This document shows positions 1 to 7,546 of a stretch of 51,206 nt of DNA, in pieces (the stretch's first letter is position 1; each line of letters begins with the position of its first letter). The notes beneath the pieces were generated by a model. It had not been told where the DNA came from and did no database searches. It saw nothing but the letters and a program-made list of their open reading frames with translations. The stretch lies in the NCBI GenBank assembly GCA_022826825.1, contig JAJDUD010000071.1, positions 1 to 51,206 of the forward strand, in the 5' to 3' direction. The position numbers and the translations under genes are program-made. The DNA comes from Acidobacteriota bacterium (GTDB lineage Bacteria; Acidobacteriota; Vicinamibacteria; Marinacidobacterales; Marinacidobacteraceae).

Positions 1-543
1 GGCCACCGCCCACCGCATCACCGCCGAGATCCGGTGCCGGACCCGCCGCGCCGTCACCCGCTTCTCGTTCCAGATCGGGAGCAGGACCTCCATCACGTCC
101 GCCGTGCTGATCCGGTGCACCGGCCTTCTCCCGAGCTTCGGCATCGCATAGTCCCGAAGGGTCGCCCGCCAGTCCTCCTCGGACCTGCTGCCGTCCTTCC
201 AGCCGGCCCGGTGCACCGCGATCACCTTCTCGACGGCTTCCCCGAAGGTGGGGACGGTCCGCTTCCGGCCGGTCACCAGTTCCCCGCGCCGCCGCGCCGC
301 GAGGTTCAGGGCGCACTTCTCACGGGCCTCGGCGAGGCTGACGTGGGGCCAGGACCCGAGTCCGAGATTGCGCTGCCGGCCGTCCAGATTGATGCGCTGC
401 GCCCAGGACTTGGCCAGGTGGCCGCGGTTCGTATGCTTGACGAGGAGTGAGAGGCCACCGGAGCCGCGCCCGTCGCCGTAGCGTCCGGGCTGCGCGATGG
501 TGGCGACGAAGCGTGCGGAGAGTCGGTAGGGTCGTTCCATCAT
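1..543 (-). CDS. Tyrosine integrase, N-terminal part (cut by window edge)
   Basis: The minus frame is open from an ATG-ATG pair at 543/540 to the left edge, giving 181 residues without a stop. Residues about 20-75 match the arm-DNA-binding (DUF4102) domain of P4-type integrases: YGDGRGSGGLSLLV, a Lys-Ser-Trp pair, NLGLGSWPHVSLAEAR. After a linker comes the SAM-like core-binding region (EDWRATLRDYAMPKLGRRPV, then SAVMRWAV). The catalytic domain with the Arg-His-Arg-Tyr residues lies outside the window, so activity cannot be judged. Such enzymes integrate and excise genomic islands at tRNA or other chromosomal sites. The island should lie to the left, with ordinary chromosome beginning by about position 796. 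No tRNA is seen next to it. Confidence 0.9.
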   Translation of the reverse strand, partial: MMERPYRLSARFVATIAQPGRYGDGRGSGGLSLLVKHTNRGHLAKSWAQRINLDGRQRNLGLGSWPHVSLAEAREKCALNLAARRRGELVTGRKRTVPTFGEAVEKVIAVHRAGWKDGSRSEEDWRATLRDYAMPKLGRRPVHRISTADVMEVLLPIWNEKRVTARRVRHRISAVMRWAVA

Positions 544-795
544 GGGTTTTTCGTTCCTGCGTAGGGTTCCTGGTTCCTACAGCTACCAAGTGAATATCAG
601 AAAAACGGCGGGAACGAGCGGGTTGCGACTATTCCCGGATGGAACATTGTAGCACTCTAAGCCATTGATATACAACGTTTATGGGAGCATCGAGAGGTAT
701 CCATCGGAACGACATAGAACGGTATGAGTGCCGACCGGAGGTCGGCGTTCCAGGCCGGCGGCGCCAACAGGGCGCTTGGCTGACCCGCCGGGCTG
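544..795. other. Island-border spacer with GTTCCT repeats and a hairpin
   Basis: There is no gene here. Three GTTCCT copies (553-558, 566-571, 573-578) sit directly upstream of the integrase, a plausible place for arm-type or excisionase binding sites. The right half holds a GGA-loop hairpin (730-746: GCCGACC, GGA, GGTCGGC) followed by GTTCC, like the chromosomal repeats elsewhere in the window. The border between foreign and resident DNA therefore probably lies between about 580 and 730. Confidence 0.4.
646..675 (-). promoter_or_regulatory. Candidate promoter of the integrase gene
   Basis: On the minus strand TTGTAT (675-670) and TACAAT (651-646) are 18 bases apart, about 100 bases before the integrase start. 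The surrounding stretch is visibly richer in A and T than its neighbours. Confidence 0.4.
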
Positions 796-2097
796 CTAAC
801 CCGCGTTCCGGAGGAGGTAGTCCACCAGCAGGTTGGACATCACCCGCATGCCGATGGCCACCGAGGCGTTGTCGGCCCGGAAGAACGGCGAGTGGTGAGG
901 CCCCGTCCTGGTCCCCTCGCGGTGGATGCCCAACCGGTAGTAGAACCCCGGCACCTCGTTCGCGAAGTAGGCGAAGTCCTCGCCGCCCATCGTCGGGTCG
1001 AGTTCCTGCGTGTTCTCCACCCCGACGAGTTCCCGCACCGTGCCGATCATTTCGGCGGTGAGCTCGCGGTCGTTGATGGTGGCCGGGGTGCCGCGGTCGT
1101 AGTTGAGGGAATAGGAGCCGCCGCCGGAGGTCGTGATTCCGCCCAGCACCTCGGCCATGCGCGCTTCCACCAGGTCCCGGACGTCCGGATCGTAGGTGCG
1201 GACCGTCCCCTCGATCTCCACCGACTCGGGAATGATGTTGAACCGCTGCCCGCCGTGGACCATGCCGACGGTCACCACCACCGGCTGGAGCGGGTGCACG
1301 TTCCGGGACGCGATCGTCTGGAGCGAGAGGATGGCCTGGGATGCCATGACCACGGGATCCACGCCCGCCTGCGGCTGCGCGCCGTGCGTCTGGACGCCGG
1401 TGATGGTCGCCTTGAAGTGGTCCACCGCGGCGAGCGCCGGTCCCGGCGTGTATCCGATCACTCCGAGCGGCAGTCCGGAAAGCGTGTGGAGGCCGAAGAT
1501 GGCCTGGGGCCGCGGATCGTCGAAGACGCCTTCCGCGACCATCATTTCCGCGCCGCCCTCTTCGCCCGGCGGCGGTCCCTCCTCGGCGGGCTGGAAGATG
1601 AACAGGACCGTGCCCGGGATGTCCTCGCGCATCCCGGCGAGCACCGAGGCCACGCCGTACTGGACCGCGGTGTGGACGTCATGGCCGCAGGCGTGCATCA
1701 CCCCGACCTCCTGGTCGTTGTAGGTGGTGCGGACCTTGGATGCGAACGGGAGATCGGTGTCCTCGGTGACCGGCAGGGCGTCCATGTCGGCGCGCACCGC
1801 CACCACCGCTCCGGGCTTCCCGCCCCTCAGCACCCCGACGACGCCGGTGTGTGCGATCCCTTCGCGCACGTCATCGAAGCCGAGTTCGCGGAGGTGTTCG
1901 GCCACCATCCGCGCCGTCTCGAACTCGCGGTTCCCGAGTTCCGGAAACTCGTGGATGTGCTCCCGGAAGGCGACCGTTTCCGCTTCGAAGCGGGAAACCG
2001 CCTCCTGGATGCGGTCGTCCCAGGCGCCGAGTTCCTGGGCGGCGGACGGCGCCGCGAGGACGGTGAGCAGAGCGAAACCAGGAAGGCGTTGGAGCAT
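796..2097 (-). CDS. Exported M20 (M20D) amidohydrolase/peptidase
   Basis: This 433-residue dinuclear-metal hydrolase belongs to the hippurate / N-acyl-amino-acid amidohydrolase family, which cleaves the amide of N-acylated amino acids. Visible motifs are RADMDALPV, MHACGHDVH (metal-binding Cys/His), FQPAEEGP with the catalytic Glu pair, and a C-terminal HHSPFF with a metal His. A signal peptide covers about residues 1-20 (GFALLTVLAAPSAAQ), so the enzyme should act outside the cytoplasm. The exact acyl substrate cannot be read from sequence. The gene stands alone, 55 bases downstream of the EVE gene on the same strand. A TACACT -10-like box lies about 25 bases upstream of its ATG. Confidence 0.93.
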   Translation of the reverse strand: MLQRLPGFALLTVLAAPSAAQELGAWDDRIQEAVSRFEAETVAFREHIHEFPELGNREFETARMVAEHLRELGFDDVREGIAHTGVVGVLRGGKPGAVVAVRADMDALPVTEDTDLPFASKVRTTYNDQEVGVMHACGHDVHTAVQYGVASVLAGMREDIPGTVLFIFQPAEEGPPPGEEGGAEMMVAEGVFDDPRPQAIFGLHTLSGLPLGVIGYTPGPALAAVDHFKATITGVQTHGAQPQAGVDPVVMASQAILSLQTIASRNVHPLQPVVVTVGMVHGGQRFNIIPESVEIEGTVRTYDPDVRDLVEARMAEVLGGITTSGGGSYSLNYDRGTPATINDRELTAEMIGTVRELVGVENTQELDPTMGGEDFAYFANEVPGFYYRLGIHREGTRTGPHHSPFFRADNASVAIGMRVMSNLLVDYLLRNAG

Positions 2098-2152
2098 GGA
2101 AACCTCCGTCAGAACGGACGCGAGTGTACCGGGACGGGCCTTGCCTCCACGG

Positions 2153-2638
2153 TTAGTCGAAGGCGCCCGGCACGCCCCCGAATTCCAGGATGAACGCCCA
2201 CTCCTCGGGCGTCACCCGCTGGACGGAGAGGCGCTGTCCCCGCTTCAGCAGCGACATGCCGGCGAGTTCGGGCAGGGTGCGCAGGACCGGGAGGCCGATC
2301 TCCTCCGGGAAGCGGGCCACGAACTCGATGTCCACCATGTACCACCATGGTTTTGCCTCGGTGGCGCGTGGATCGTGGTACTTGGAGTCCGGGTCGAACT
2401 GGGTGAAATCGGGATAGGCGAGGCGGCACACCCGGGCCACTCCGGCGATCCCGGGAGGCTTGGCGTTCGAGTGGTAGAAGAGGACCCCGTCCCCGATCTC
2501 CATCTCCTTCATGTAGTTCCGCGCCTTGAAGTTGCGGACGCCGTCCCAGTGGGTCCAGCCGTCGCGCTCGAGGTCGTCGAGGCTGTAGGCGTAGGGCTCG
2601 CTCTTCATGAGCCAGTAGTGGCGGGGGCGGTCGGTCAT
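2153..2638 (-). CDS. EVE-domain protein (thymocyte nuclear protein 1 family)
   Basis: This is a 161-residue single-domain cytoplasmic protein. The N-terminal HYWLMKSEPYAYS, WDGVRNFKARNYM and DGVLFYHSNAKPPGIAG are hallmark segments of the PUA-like EVE fold, which binds modified bases in DNA or RNA. No partner nuclease or methyltransferase lies next to it, so the substrate is open. TACGCT ends 7 bases before the ATG and there is no Shine-Dalgarno, which is compatible with a leaderless mRNA. Confidence 0.94.
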   Translation of the reverse strand: MTDRPRHYWLMKSEPYAYSLDDLERDGWTHWDGVRNFKARNYMKEMEIGDGVLFYHSNAKPPGIAGVARVCRLAYPDFTQFDPDSKYHDPRATEAKPWWYMVDIEFVARFPEEIGLPVLRTLPELAGMSLLKRGQRLSVQRVTPEEWAFILEFGGVPGAFD

Positions 2639-2669
2639 CGCTGGGAGCGTACCAGCGGCGTGCGGGGTT

Positions 2670-2713
2670 CGCCCGCCTCCTGCGGGCGATGCCGGCCTGA
2701 AGACCGGCGCTCC
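2670..2713 (+). repeat. Two-hairpin intergenic module, copy A
   Basis: Stem CGCCCGC/GCGGGCG (2670-2688) is followed by AT and then a second hairpin (2691-2708, GCCGG...CCGGC), ending in GCTCC. The same layout recurs near 12657, 22855, 45780, 45918 and 51074. Here it lies between two minus-strand genes and abuts the stop of the TonB-like gene. Confidence 0.75.
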
Positions 2714-2714
2714 T

Positions 2715-3665
2715 TCAGAGCAGTCGGAACTCGACTTCGATCTCGGCGAGCACGTCCACCGCCTCGCCGCGGAAGCGCCCGGGCTGGAAGGTCCACTCCC
2801 GCACCGCGGCGACGGCCTTGGCGTCCAGCCCGGCGTCGAGGCTGCGGATCACCCGGGCGGGCCCGACGCGCCCGCTCTTCAGGATGACGACTTCGAGGAT
2901 CACGATGCCCTCGATCTTGCGGGCCAGGGCGTCGTCGGTGTATTCGGGAGTGACGCGCCGGCGGAGCCGGGGTGGATCGACGCCGCTGCCGATCCGGTAG
3001 GCGCCCCCGCCGAACCCGCCGCCGGTTCCTTCTCCGATGCCGTCACCGTCTCCCTCACCGAGCCCGCCCCCGGCGCCGGTTCCCGCGCCGCTGTTGCGGC
3101 CGGGACCCCGGTAGGTCAGCAGGTCCGAGGCGTCCCGGATCAGTCCGGCGAGCGCTTCGGGATCCGGAGCGAACGGGGCGTTGACGGCGTCCTCCAGGAT
3201 CTCTTCCGCGACGTCCTCGGGGTCCTGCAGGACCAGTTGTTCGGGTTCGGGAAGGTTCTGGGTGGCCACTGTCTGGACCTCGAGTGGCTCCGCCTCGGTC
3301 TCGTCGCCGCCGCCACCACCGCCGCCGCCGGGTCCCTCCTCGACCAGGAAGACGAGGCCCGGAAGATCGAACCCGGACTCCTCGATCTCGTCCGCCGCAA
3401 AGACTCCGAACACGATCAGCGCCAGGATGCCGCCGTGAGCGGTCATCGCCGAGGCGAACCCGCGACGACCTGCCTCTGCGTCGAGGTGGGCCACCGGGCG
3501 CCCGGAGATGGGGCTGATTTCCGGTCCGGCGGGAGTGAGGACCGTCCGCAGGTCACCCAGCACACGGCGAAGGAACGAGGTGTCTGGAGAGTTTGGGGCT
3601 GCCACGCTGGGGACGGCGGCGCGCAAGGGCCGTGCCGCATTGTAGCGATGCCGGCGGGCGCTCAC
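2715..3665 (-). CDS. TonB-like energy transducer
   Basis: This 316-residue protein has one membrane segment at about residues 72-90 (GGILALIVFGVF). A poly-Gly run and a Pro/Glu-rich periplasmic stretch follow, then a second Gly-rich linker and a C-terminal TonB domain (about 235-316: PEYTDDALARKIEGIVILEV, WTFQPGRF). It is expected to pass proton-motive energy to outer-membrane receptors, but no ExbB, ExbD or receptor gene is nearby. The GTG start at 3665 is uncertain: no Shine-Dalgarno is visible, and a start about 20 codons further in (GTG before AAPNSPD) is also possible. Confidence 0.85.
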   Translation of the reverse strand: MSARRHRYNAARPLRAAVPSVAAPNSPDTSFLRRVLGDLRTVLTPAGPEISPISGRPVAHLDAEAGRRGFASAMTAHGGILALIVFGVFAADEIEESGFDLPGLVFLVEEGPGGGGGGGGDETEAEPLEVQTVATQNLPEPEQLVLQDPEDVAEEILEDAVNAPFAPDPEALAGLIRDASDLLTYRGPGRNSGAGTGAGGGLGEGDGDGIGEGTGGGFGGGAYRIGSGVDPPRLRRRVTPEYTDDALARKIEGIVILEVVILKSGRVGPARVIRSLDAGLDAKAVAAVREWTFQPGRFRGEAVDVLAEIEVEFRLL

Positions 3666-3876
3666 CGGCGCGTGGTACCCTGCGCGCCGCTTCGGGCGTC
3701 TTCACGTACCGCGGCGCCGCGTCCGGGCGTCCGAAAGCGATGGGTTCCCCGACGCCGTCCGGCCGGGCGGAGATCGTCTGCGGCGGTTTTCCGGGTGGCG
3801 GACCAGCCTCGGCGCCGCTTTCTCGCGCCGTCTCCGCATCGCTCTCGAAGGCGCCGGCTCATCCCCTCGATTCCCC

Positions 3877-4416
3877 ATGCTCTACCCGTTCGGCGGCCAC
3901 GCTCCGGTCGTTCCCGAAACCGCGTTCGTCGCCCCCGGCGCCCGGGTCATCGGGGACGTGATACTCGGCGAGGACGTGTCGATCTGGTTTTGCGCCGTGC
4001 TCCGCGGCGACGTGAACTTCATCCGGGTCGGCGCCCGCTCCAACCTGCAGGACGGGGTGGTGGTGCACGTGAACGCCGGGGCCGAGTCCACCACCGTCGA
4101 GGAGGAGGTGACCGTCGGCCACCAGGCGATCCTCCACGGGTGCCACCTCGGACGGCGCAGCCTCATCGGCATGGGATCGGTGGTCCTCGACGGCGTGTCG
4201 GTAGGCGAAGAAGCCATGGTGGCGGCCGGAGCGGTGGTGCCGCCCGGTCTGCAGGTTCCGCCGCGGGTCCTGGTGCGCGGCGTGCCGGGGCGGGTTGCGC
4301 GGCCCCTGACCGATGCGGAGATCGGCCACCTCGCCGACTCCGCGGAGCGCTACGTCGAACTGAAGGACCAGTACCTGGACGAGCGGCGTGCCGAAGCGCC
4401 GGAGCCCGCACCGTGA
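3877..4416 (+). CDS. Gamma-carbonic anhydrase family hexapeptide protein
   Basis: This 179-residue left-handed beta-helix protein has many hexapeptide turns. The three gamma-CA zinc His positions appear present in VVVHV and VGHQAILHGC. Members include true carbonic anhydrases and ill-defined acyltransferase-like paralogs, so enzyme activity is inferred only. The C-terminal helix and charged tail (LKDQYLDERR) are usual for the family. Its TGA overlaps the GTG of aspS (GTGA), so the two are probably translationally coupled. Confidence 0.92.
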   Translation: MLYPFGGHAPVVPETAFVAPGARVIGDVILGEDVSIWFCAVLRGDVNFIRVGARSNLQDGVVVHVNAGAESTTVEEEVTVGHQAILHGCHLGRRSLIGMGSVVLDGVSVGEEAMVAAGAVVPPGLQVPPRVLVRGVPGRVARPLTDAEIGHLADSAERYVELKDQYLDERRAEAPEPAP

Positions 4417-6194
4417 GCGTTCCCACCCGTCCCACCCACCACTGCGCGGCGCTTGACCTCGAGCAGGCGGGCAGCGGGGTCGTGCTTATGGGCTGGGTGG
4501 AGCGCATCCGGGACCTGGGAGGACTGCTCTTCCTCGACCTCCGCGACTACCGGGGGGTGACGCAGATCGTGGTCCGCCCCGGGTCGGGACCGGCGGCGGA
4601 GGCGAAGCGCCTGGGAACCTGGTGGGTCATCGCCGTCGAGGGGGTGGTGCTCGCCCGGGACGCGGAGACCGTCAACCCCACCATCGACACGGGTAAGATC
4701 GAGGTCGAGGCCGAGCACATCCACGTCCTCAGCGAAGCCCGGACGCCTCCCTTCGCGCCGGCCGATTCCGAAGGCGTGGCGGAGGAACTGCGCCTCCGCT
4801 ACCGGTATCTGGACCTCCGGAACCCCCGGCTGCAGCGGAACCTGCGGATCCGCGGCCGCCTGGCCGCCGAAATCCGCGGCCACCTCGACGACCACGGATT
4901 CCTCGAAGTCGAAACGCCCTTCCTGACCCGGTCCACCCCGGAGGGCGCGCGGGACTACCTGGTGCCGTCCCGGGTCCATCGCGGCCGCTTCTACGCCCTC
5001 CCGCAGTCGCCGCAGCTCTTCAAGCAGTTGCTCATGATCGGCGGGACGGACCGCTACTACCAGATCGTCCGCTGCTTCCGCGACGAGGACCTGCGGGCGG
5101 ACCGGCAGCCGGAGTTCACCCAGGTGGACGTGGAGATGTCCTTCGCCGATCCGGAGCAGGTCATCGAGGTGACCGAGGGGCTCTTCGAGCGGGCCCTCGG
5201 AGCGGTGGGCATCGAGGTCAGGCCGCCCTTCCCCCGTTTCACCTATCGGCAGGCGATGGACCGCTACGGGGTGGATCGTCCCGACCTCCGCTACGGCGCC
5301 GAGATCCGCGATCTCACCGACCTGGCGCGCGGAACGGGGCACCCGCTCCTGGACCGGGTTCTCGCGACCGGCGGTTCCGTCCGCGGGATCGCGGCGCCCG
5401 GATGCGCGGGCTTTTCCCGGAAGCGCCTCGACGGACTGCAGGCGGCGGCAGTCGAAGCCGGCGCCGGTGGTCTCCTGTGGGCGGCCTTCCGGGACGGTGA
5501 GGTCCGCTCCCCGCTGCTGAAGACGCTCGGCGCCGACCGCTTGCGCGCGCTGCTGGAGGCGGCGGGCGGAGGTCCCGGAGACCTGCTGCTGATGGTCGCC
5601 GGTGAGGCGAAGACCGCGTGCCAGGCCCTCGGCGCGCTCCGGCGGCAACTCGCGGCGAGCGAGGGTTGGACCTCGCCCGACCAGTTCGCCATGGCCTGGG
5701 TGACCGAGTTCCCGCTCTTCGACCATTCGGAGACCGAGGGGCGGCTCACTTCGGTCCACCACCCCTTCACGAGCCCGCATCCGGAGGATGTGGACCGGCT
5801 CGCGACCGATCCGCTCAGCGTCCGCTCGCTCGCCTATGACGTGATCGCGAATGGCCACGAACTGGGTGGCGGCAGCATCCGGATCCACGACCGCGCCATG
5901 CAGCAACGGGTCTTCGAGGCCCTGGAGATTCCGCCGGCGGAGGCCGCGGAACGCTTCGGGTTCTTCCTCGAGGCTCTGGAGTACGGAACCCCGCCGCACG
6001 GCGGCATCGCGCTGGGATTCGACCGGATCGCGATGCTGGCGTCCGGCAGTTCGAGCCTCCGGGACGTGATCGCGTTCCCGAAGACCACCTCGGCCACCGA
6101 TCTGATGACCGGCTCGCCGGCGGGGGTGGATTCCTCGCAACTCGACGAGGTCGGGGTGGCGCTCGCGGGGAAGCCGGGACCCGACGAGGACTGA
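4413..6194 (+). CDS. aspS: Aspartyl-tRNA synthetase
   Basis: This 593-residue class II synthetase charges tRNA-Asp. It has an N-terminal OB anticodon-binding domain (about 1-110), motif 2 in FRDEDLRADRQPEFTQVD, a bacterial GAD insertion (about 300-410) and motif 3 in GGIALGFDRIAML near the C-terminus. Length and the GAD insert fit the bacterial type. The frame stays open for almost 1.2 kb upstream, but that stretch is antisense to the TonB-like gene. GTG at 4413, overlapping the preceding stop, is the natural start. Whether it is Asp-specific or a non-discriminating Asp/Asn enzyme is not settled here. Confidence 0.97.
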   Translation: MSVPTRPTHHCAALDLEQAGSGVVLMGWVERIRDLGGLLFLDLRDYRGVTQIVVRPGSGPAAEAKRLGTWWVIAVEGVVLARDAETVNPTIDTGKIEVEAEHIHVLSEARTPPFAPADSEGVAEELRLRYRYLDLRNPRLQRNLRIRGRLAAEIRGHLDDHGFLEVETPFLTRSTPEGARDYLVPSRVHRGRFYALPQSPQLFKQLLMIGGTDRYYQIVRCFRDEDLRADRQPEFTQVDVEMSFADPEQVIEVTEGLFERALGAVGIEVRPPFPRFTYRQAMDRYGVDRPDLRYGAEIRDLTDLARGTGHPLLDRVLATGGSVRGIAAPGCAGFSRKRLDGLQAAAVEAGAGGLLWAAFRDGEVRSPLLKTLGADRLRALLEAAGGGPGDLLLMVAGEAKTACQALGALRRQLAASEGWTSPDQFAMAWVTEFPLFDHSETEGRLTSVHHPFTSPHPEDVDRLATDPLSVRSLAYDVIANGHELGGGSIRIHDRAMQQRVFEALEIPPAEAAERFGFFLEALEYGTPPHGGIALGFDRIAMLASGSSSLRDVIAFPKTTSATDLMTGSPAGVDSSQLDEVGVALAGKPGPDED

Positions 6195-6523
6195 GCGACC
6201 CTCACGCGGGTCGCCCATCGCCCTTCCGCCGCGGCTTGCGCAGCGGCTGCCGGTGGGGGCCGGCGTCCCGGCCGGCGGCGCGGACCAGCGCCCCTCACTT
6301 GATCCTCCCGACCCCCGGTGTTAGCGTCTCCAGCGTCCATGAAGCGCGTGGCGGACCACGTTTCCCGCCCCGGCGTTGGCCATATTCCGTGCTGAGTAGA
6401 CCGGGAGGTCCGCTCGCAGCCGGATCGCTCTCCGAGAATTCCGCCGGTTCGCCGGATGCCTCCGTTCCCGAGACCGAAGCGGATGACGGAACCCTCTCCG
6501 CCGTCCCCGCCAGACCGCAGTCC
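6195..6523. other. aspS-phoH spacer
   Basis: There is no convincing gene in these 329 bases. A palindrome GGCCGG-CGTC-CCGGCC (6258-6273) resembles the second hairpin of the window's repeat modules. The phoH frame is open through most of the spacer, so an earlier phoH start (for instance GTG near 6390) cannot be excluded. Confidence 0.4.
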
Positions 6524-7531
6524 ATGACCCGAATTCCCATCCCCGGCGAAGGAGGACTCTCCTTCTTCGGCATCCGCGACCGCAACCTTCGCTCGCTCGA
6601 ACAGGACCTTGGCCTCACGCTCGCGAGCCGGGGAGACGTCCTGCTCGCGGACGGGCCGGAGGACCGGATCGCACTGCTGGGCACCGCGCTCGAGGGACTC
6701 GCGGCACTGCGCCGCGACCTGGGCCAGCGCTACCGGATCGGAGATCTGCGGGCGGCCATCCGCATCCTGAGCCAGGATCCGGGCGCTTCGCTCCGCGAGT
6801 ACTTCGTGGAGACGGTCGTTACGCCCTCGCCCGGGAAACTGGTAAGGCCGCGGAGTCTGCGCCAACTCGAGTACATCCGGGCGCTCCGCGCCAAGGAACT
6901 CGTGCTCGGCGTCGGGCCGGCCGGGACCGGCAAGACCTGGCTCGCGATGGCGGTGGCCGTGGAGGCGCTGCGGAACCAGCAGGTCCGGCGCATCGTGCTC
7001 ACCCGGCCCGCCGTGGAGGCGGGCGAGAAGCTGGGCTTCCTTCCGGGGGACCTGATCGACAAGGTGGATCCGTACCTGCGTCCCCTCTACGACGCCCTCC
7101 ACGACATGATGGACGCCGAGAAGGCGCAGCGGCTCCGGGAACGCGGGGTGATCGAGATTGCGCCGATCGCCTTCATGCGGGGACGGACGCTCAACGACGC
7201 CTTCATCATCCTGGACGAGGCGCAGAACACGACATCGGAACAGATGAAGATGTTCCTGACCCGCATGGGGAACGGGACCCGCGCCGTGGTGACCGGGGAC
7301 ATCACCCAGAACGACCTGCCGCCGGGCCGGGTCAGTGGGCTCGTCGAGTCCCTCGGCGTGATCGGAGACCTCGACGGAGTGGGCCTCGTTCGGCTCGAGG
7401 AGAGCGATGTCGTACGCCACCGGCTCGTCCAGGCGATCGTCCGCGCGTACGCCAGGAGCGAGCAGGCCCGGAAGCGGTCCCGCCGCGGCCAGGAGTTCGA
7501 GGCGCCGGCGGTCTTCGCGGAGTCTCGCTAG
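6524..7531 (+). CDS. phoH: PhoH family ATPase
   Basis: From ATG 6524 the protein is 335 residues, the usual PhoH size. The P-loop is [11 protein letters not shown] and Walker B is [12 protein letters not shown], followed by the family's [12 protein letters not shown]. The N-terminal part ([18 protein letters not shown]) resembles the KH-like region of PhoH/YbeZ. PhoH proteins are RNA-associated ATPases that work with YbeY in ribosome maturation and quality control. ybeY lies two genes downstream, in the common phoH-pgpH-ybeY-corC-era order. The start is chosen on homology. Confidence 0.95.
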   Translation: MTRIPIPGEGGLSFFGIRDRNLRSLEQDLGLTLASRGDVLLADGPEDRIALLGTALEGLAALRRDLGQRYRIGDLRAAIRILSQDPGASLREYFVETVVTPSPGKLVRPRSLRQLEYIRALRAKELVLGVGPAGTGKTWLAMAVAVEALRNQQVRRIVLTRPAVEAGEKLGFLPGDLIDKVDPYLRPLYDALHDMMDAEKAQRLRERGVIEIAPIAFMRGRTLNDAFIILDEAQNTTSEQMKMFLTRMGNGTRAVVTGDITQNDLPPGRVSGLVESLGVIGDLDGVGLVRLEESDVVRHRLVQAIVRAYARSEQARKRSRRGQEFEAPAVFAESR

Positions 7532-7546
7532 ACCGGAGCCACGGAG

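Noticed and set aside
3237..4412. Open frame extending aspS upstream by about 390 codons
   Set aside because: It lies antisense to the TonB-like gene and across the gamma-CA gene in another phase, has no family similarity, and the GTGA overlap gives a natural start.
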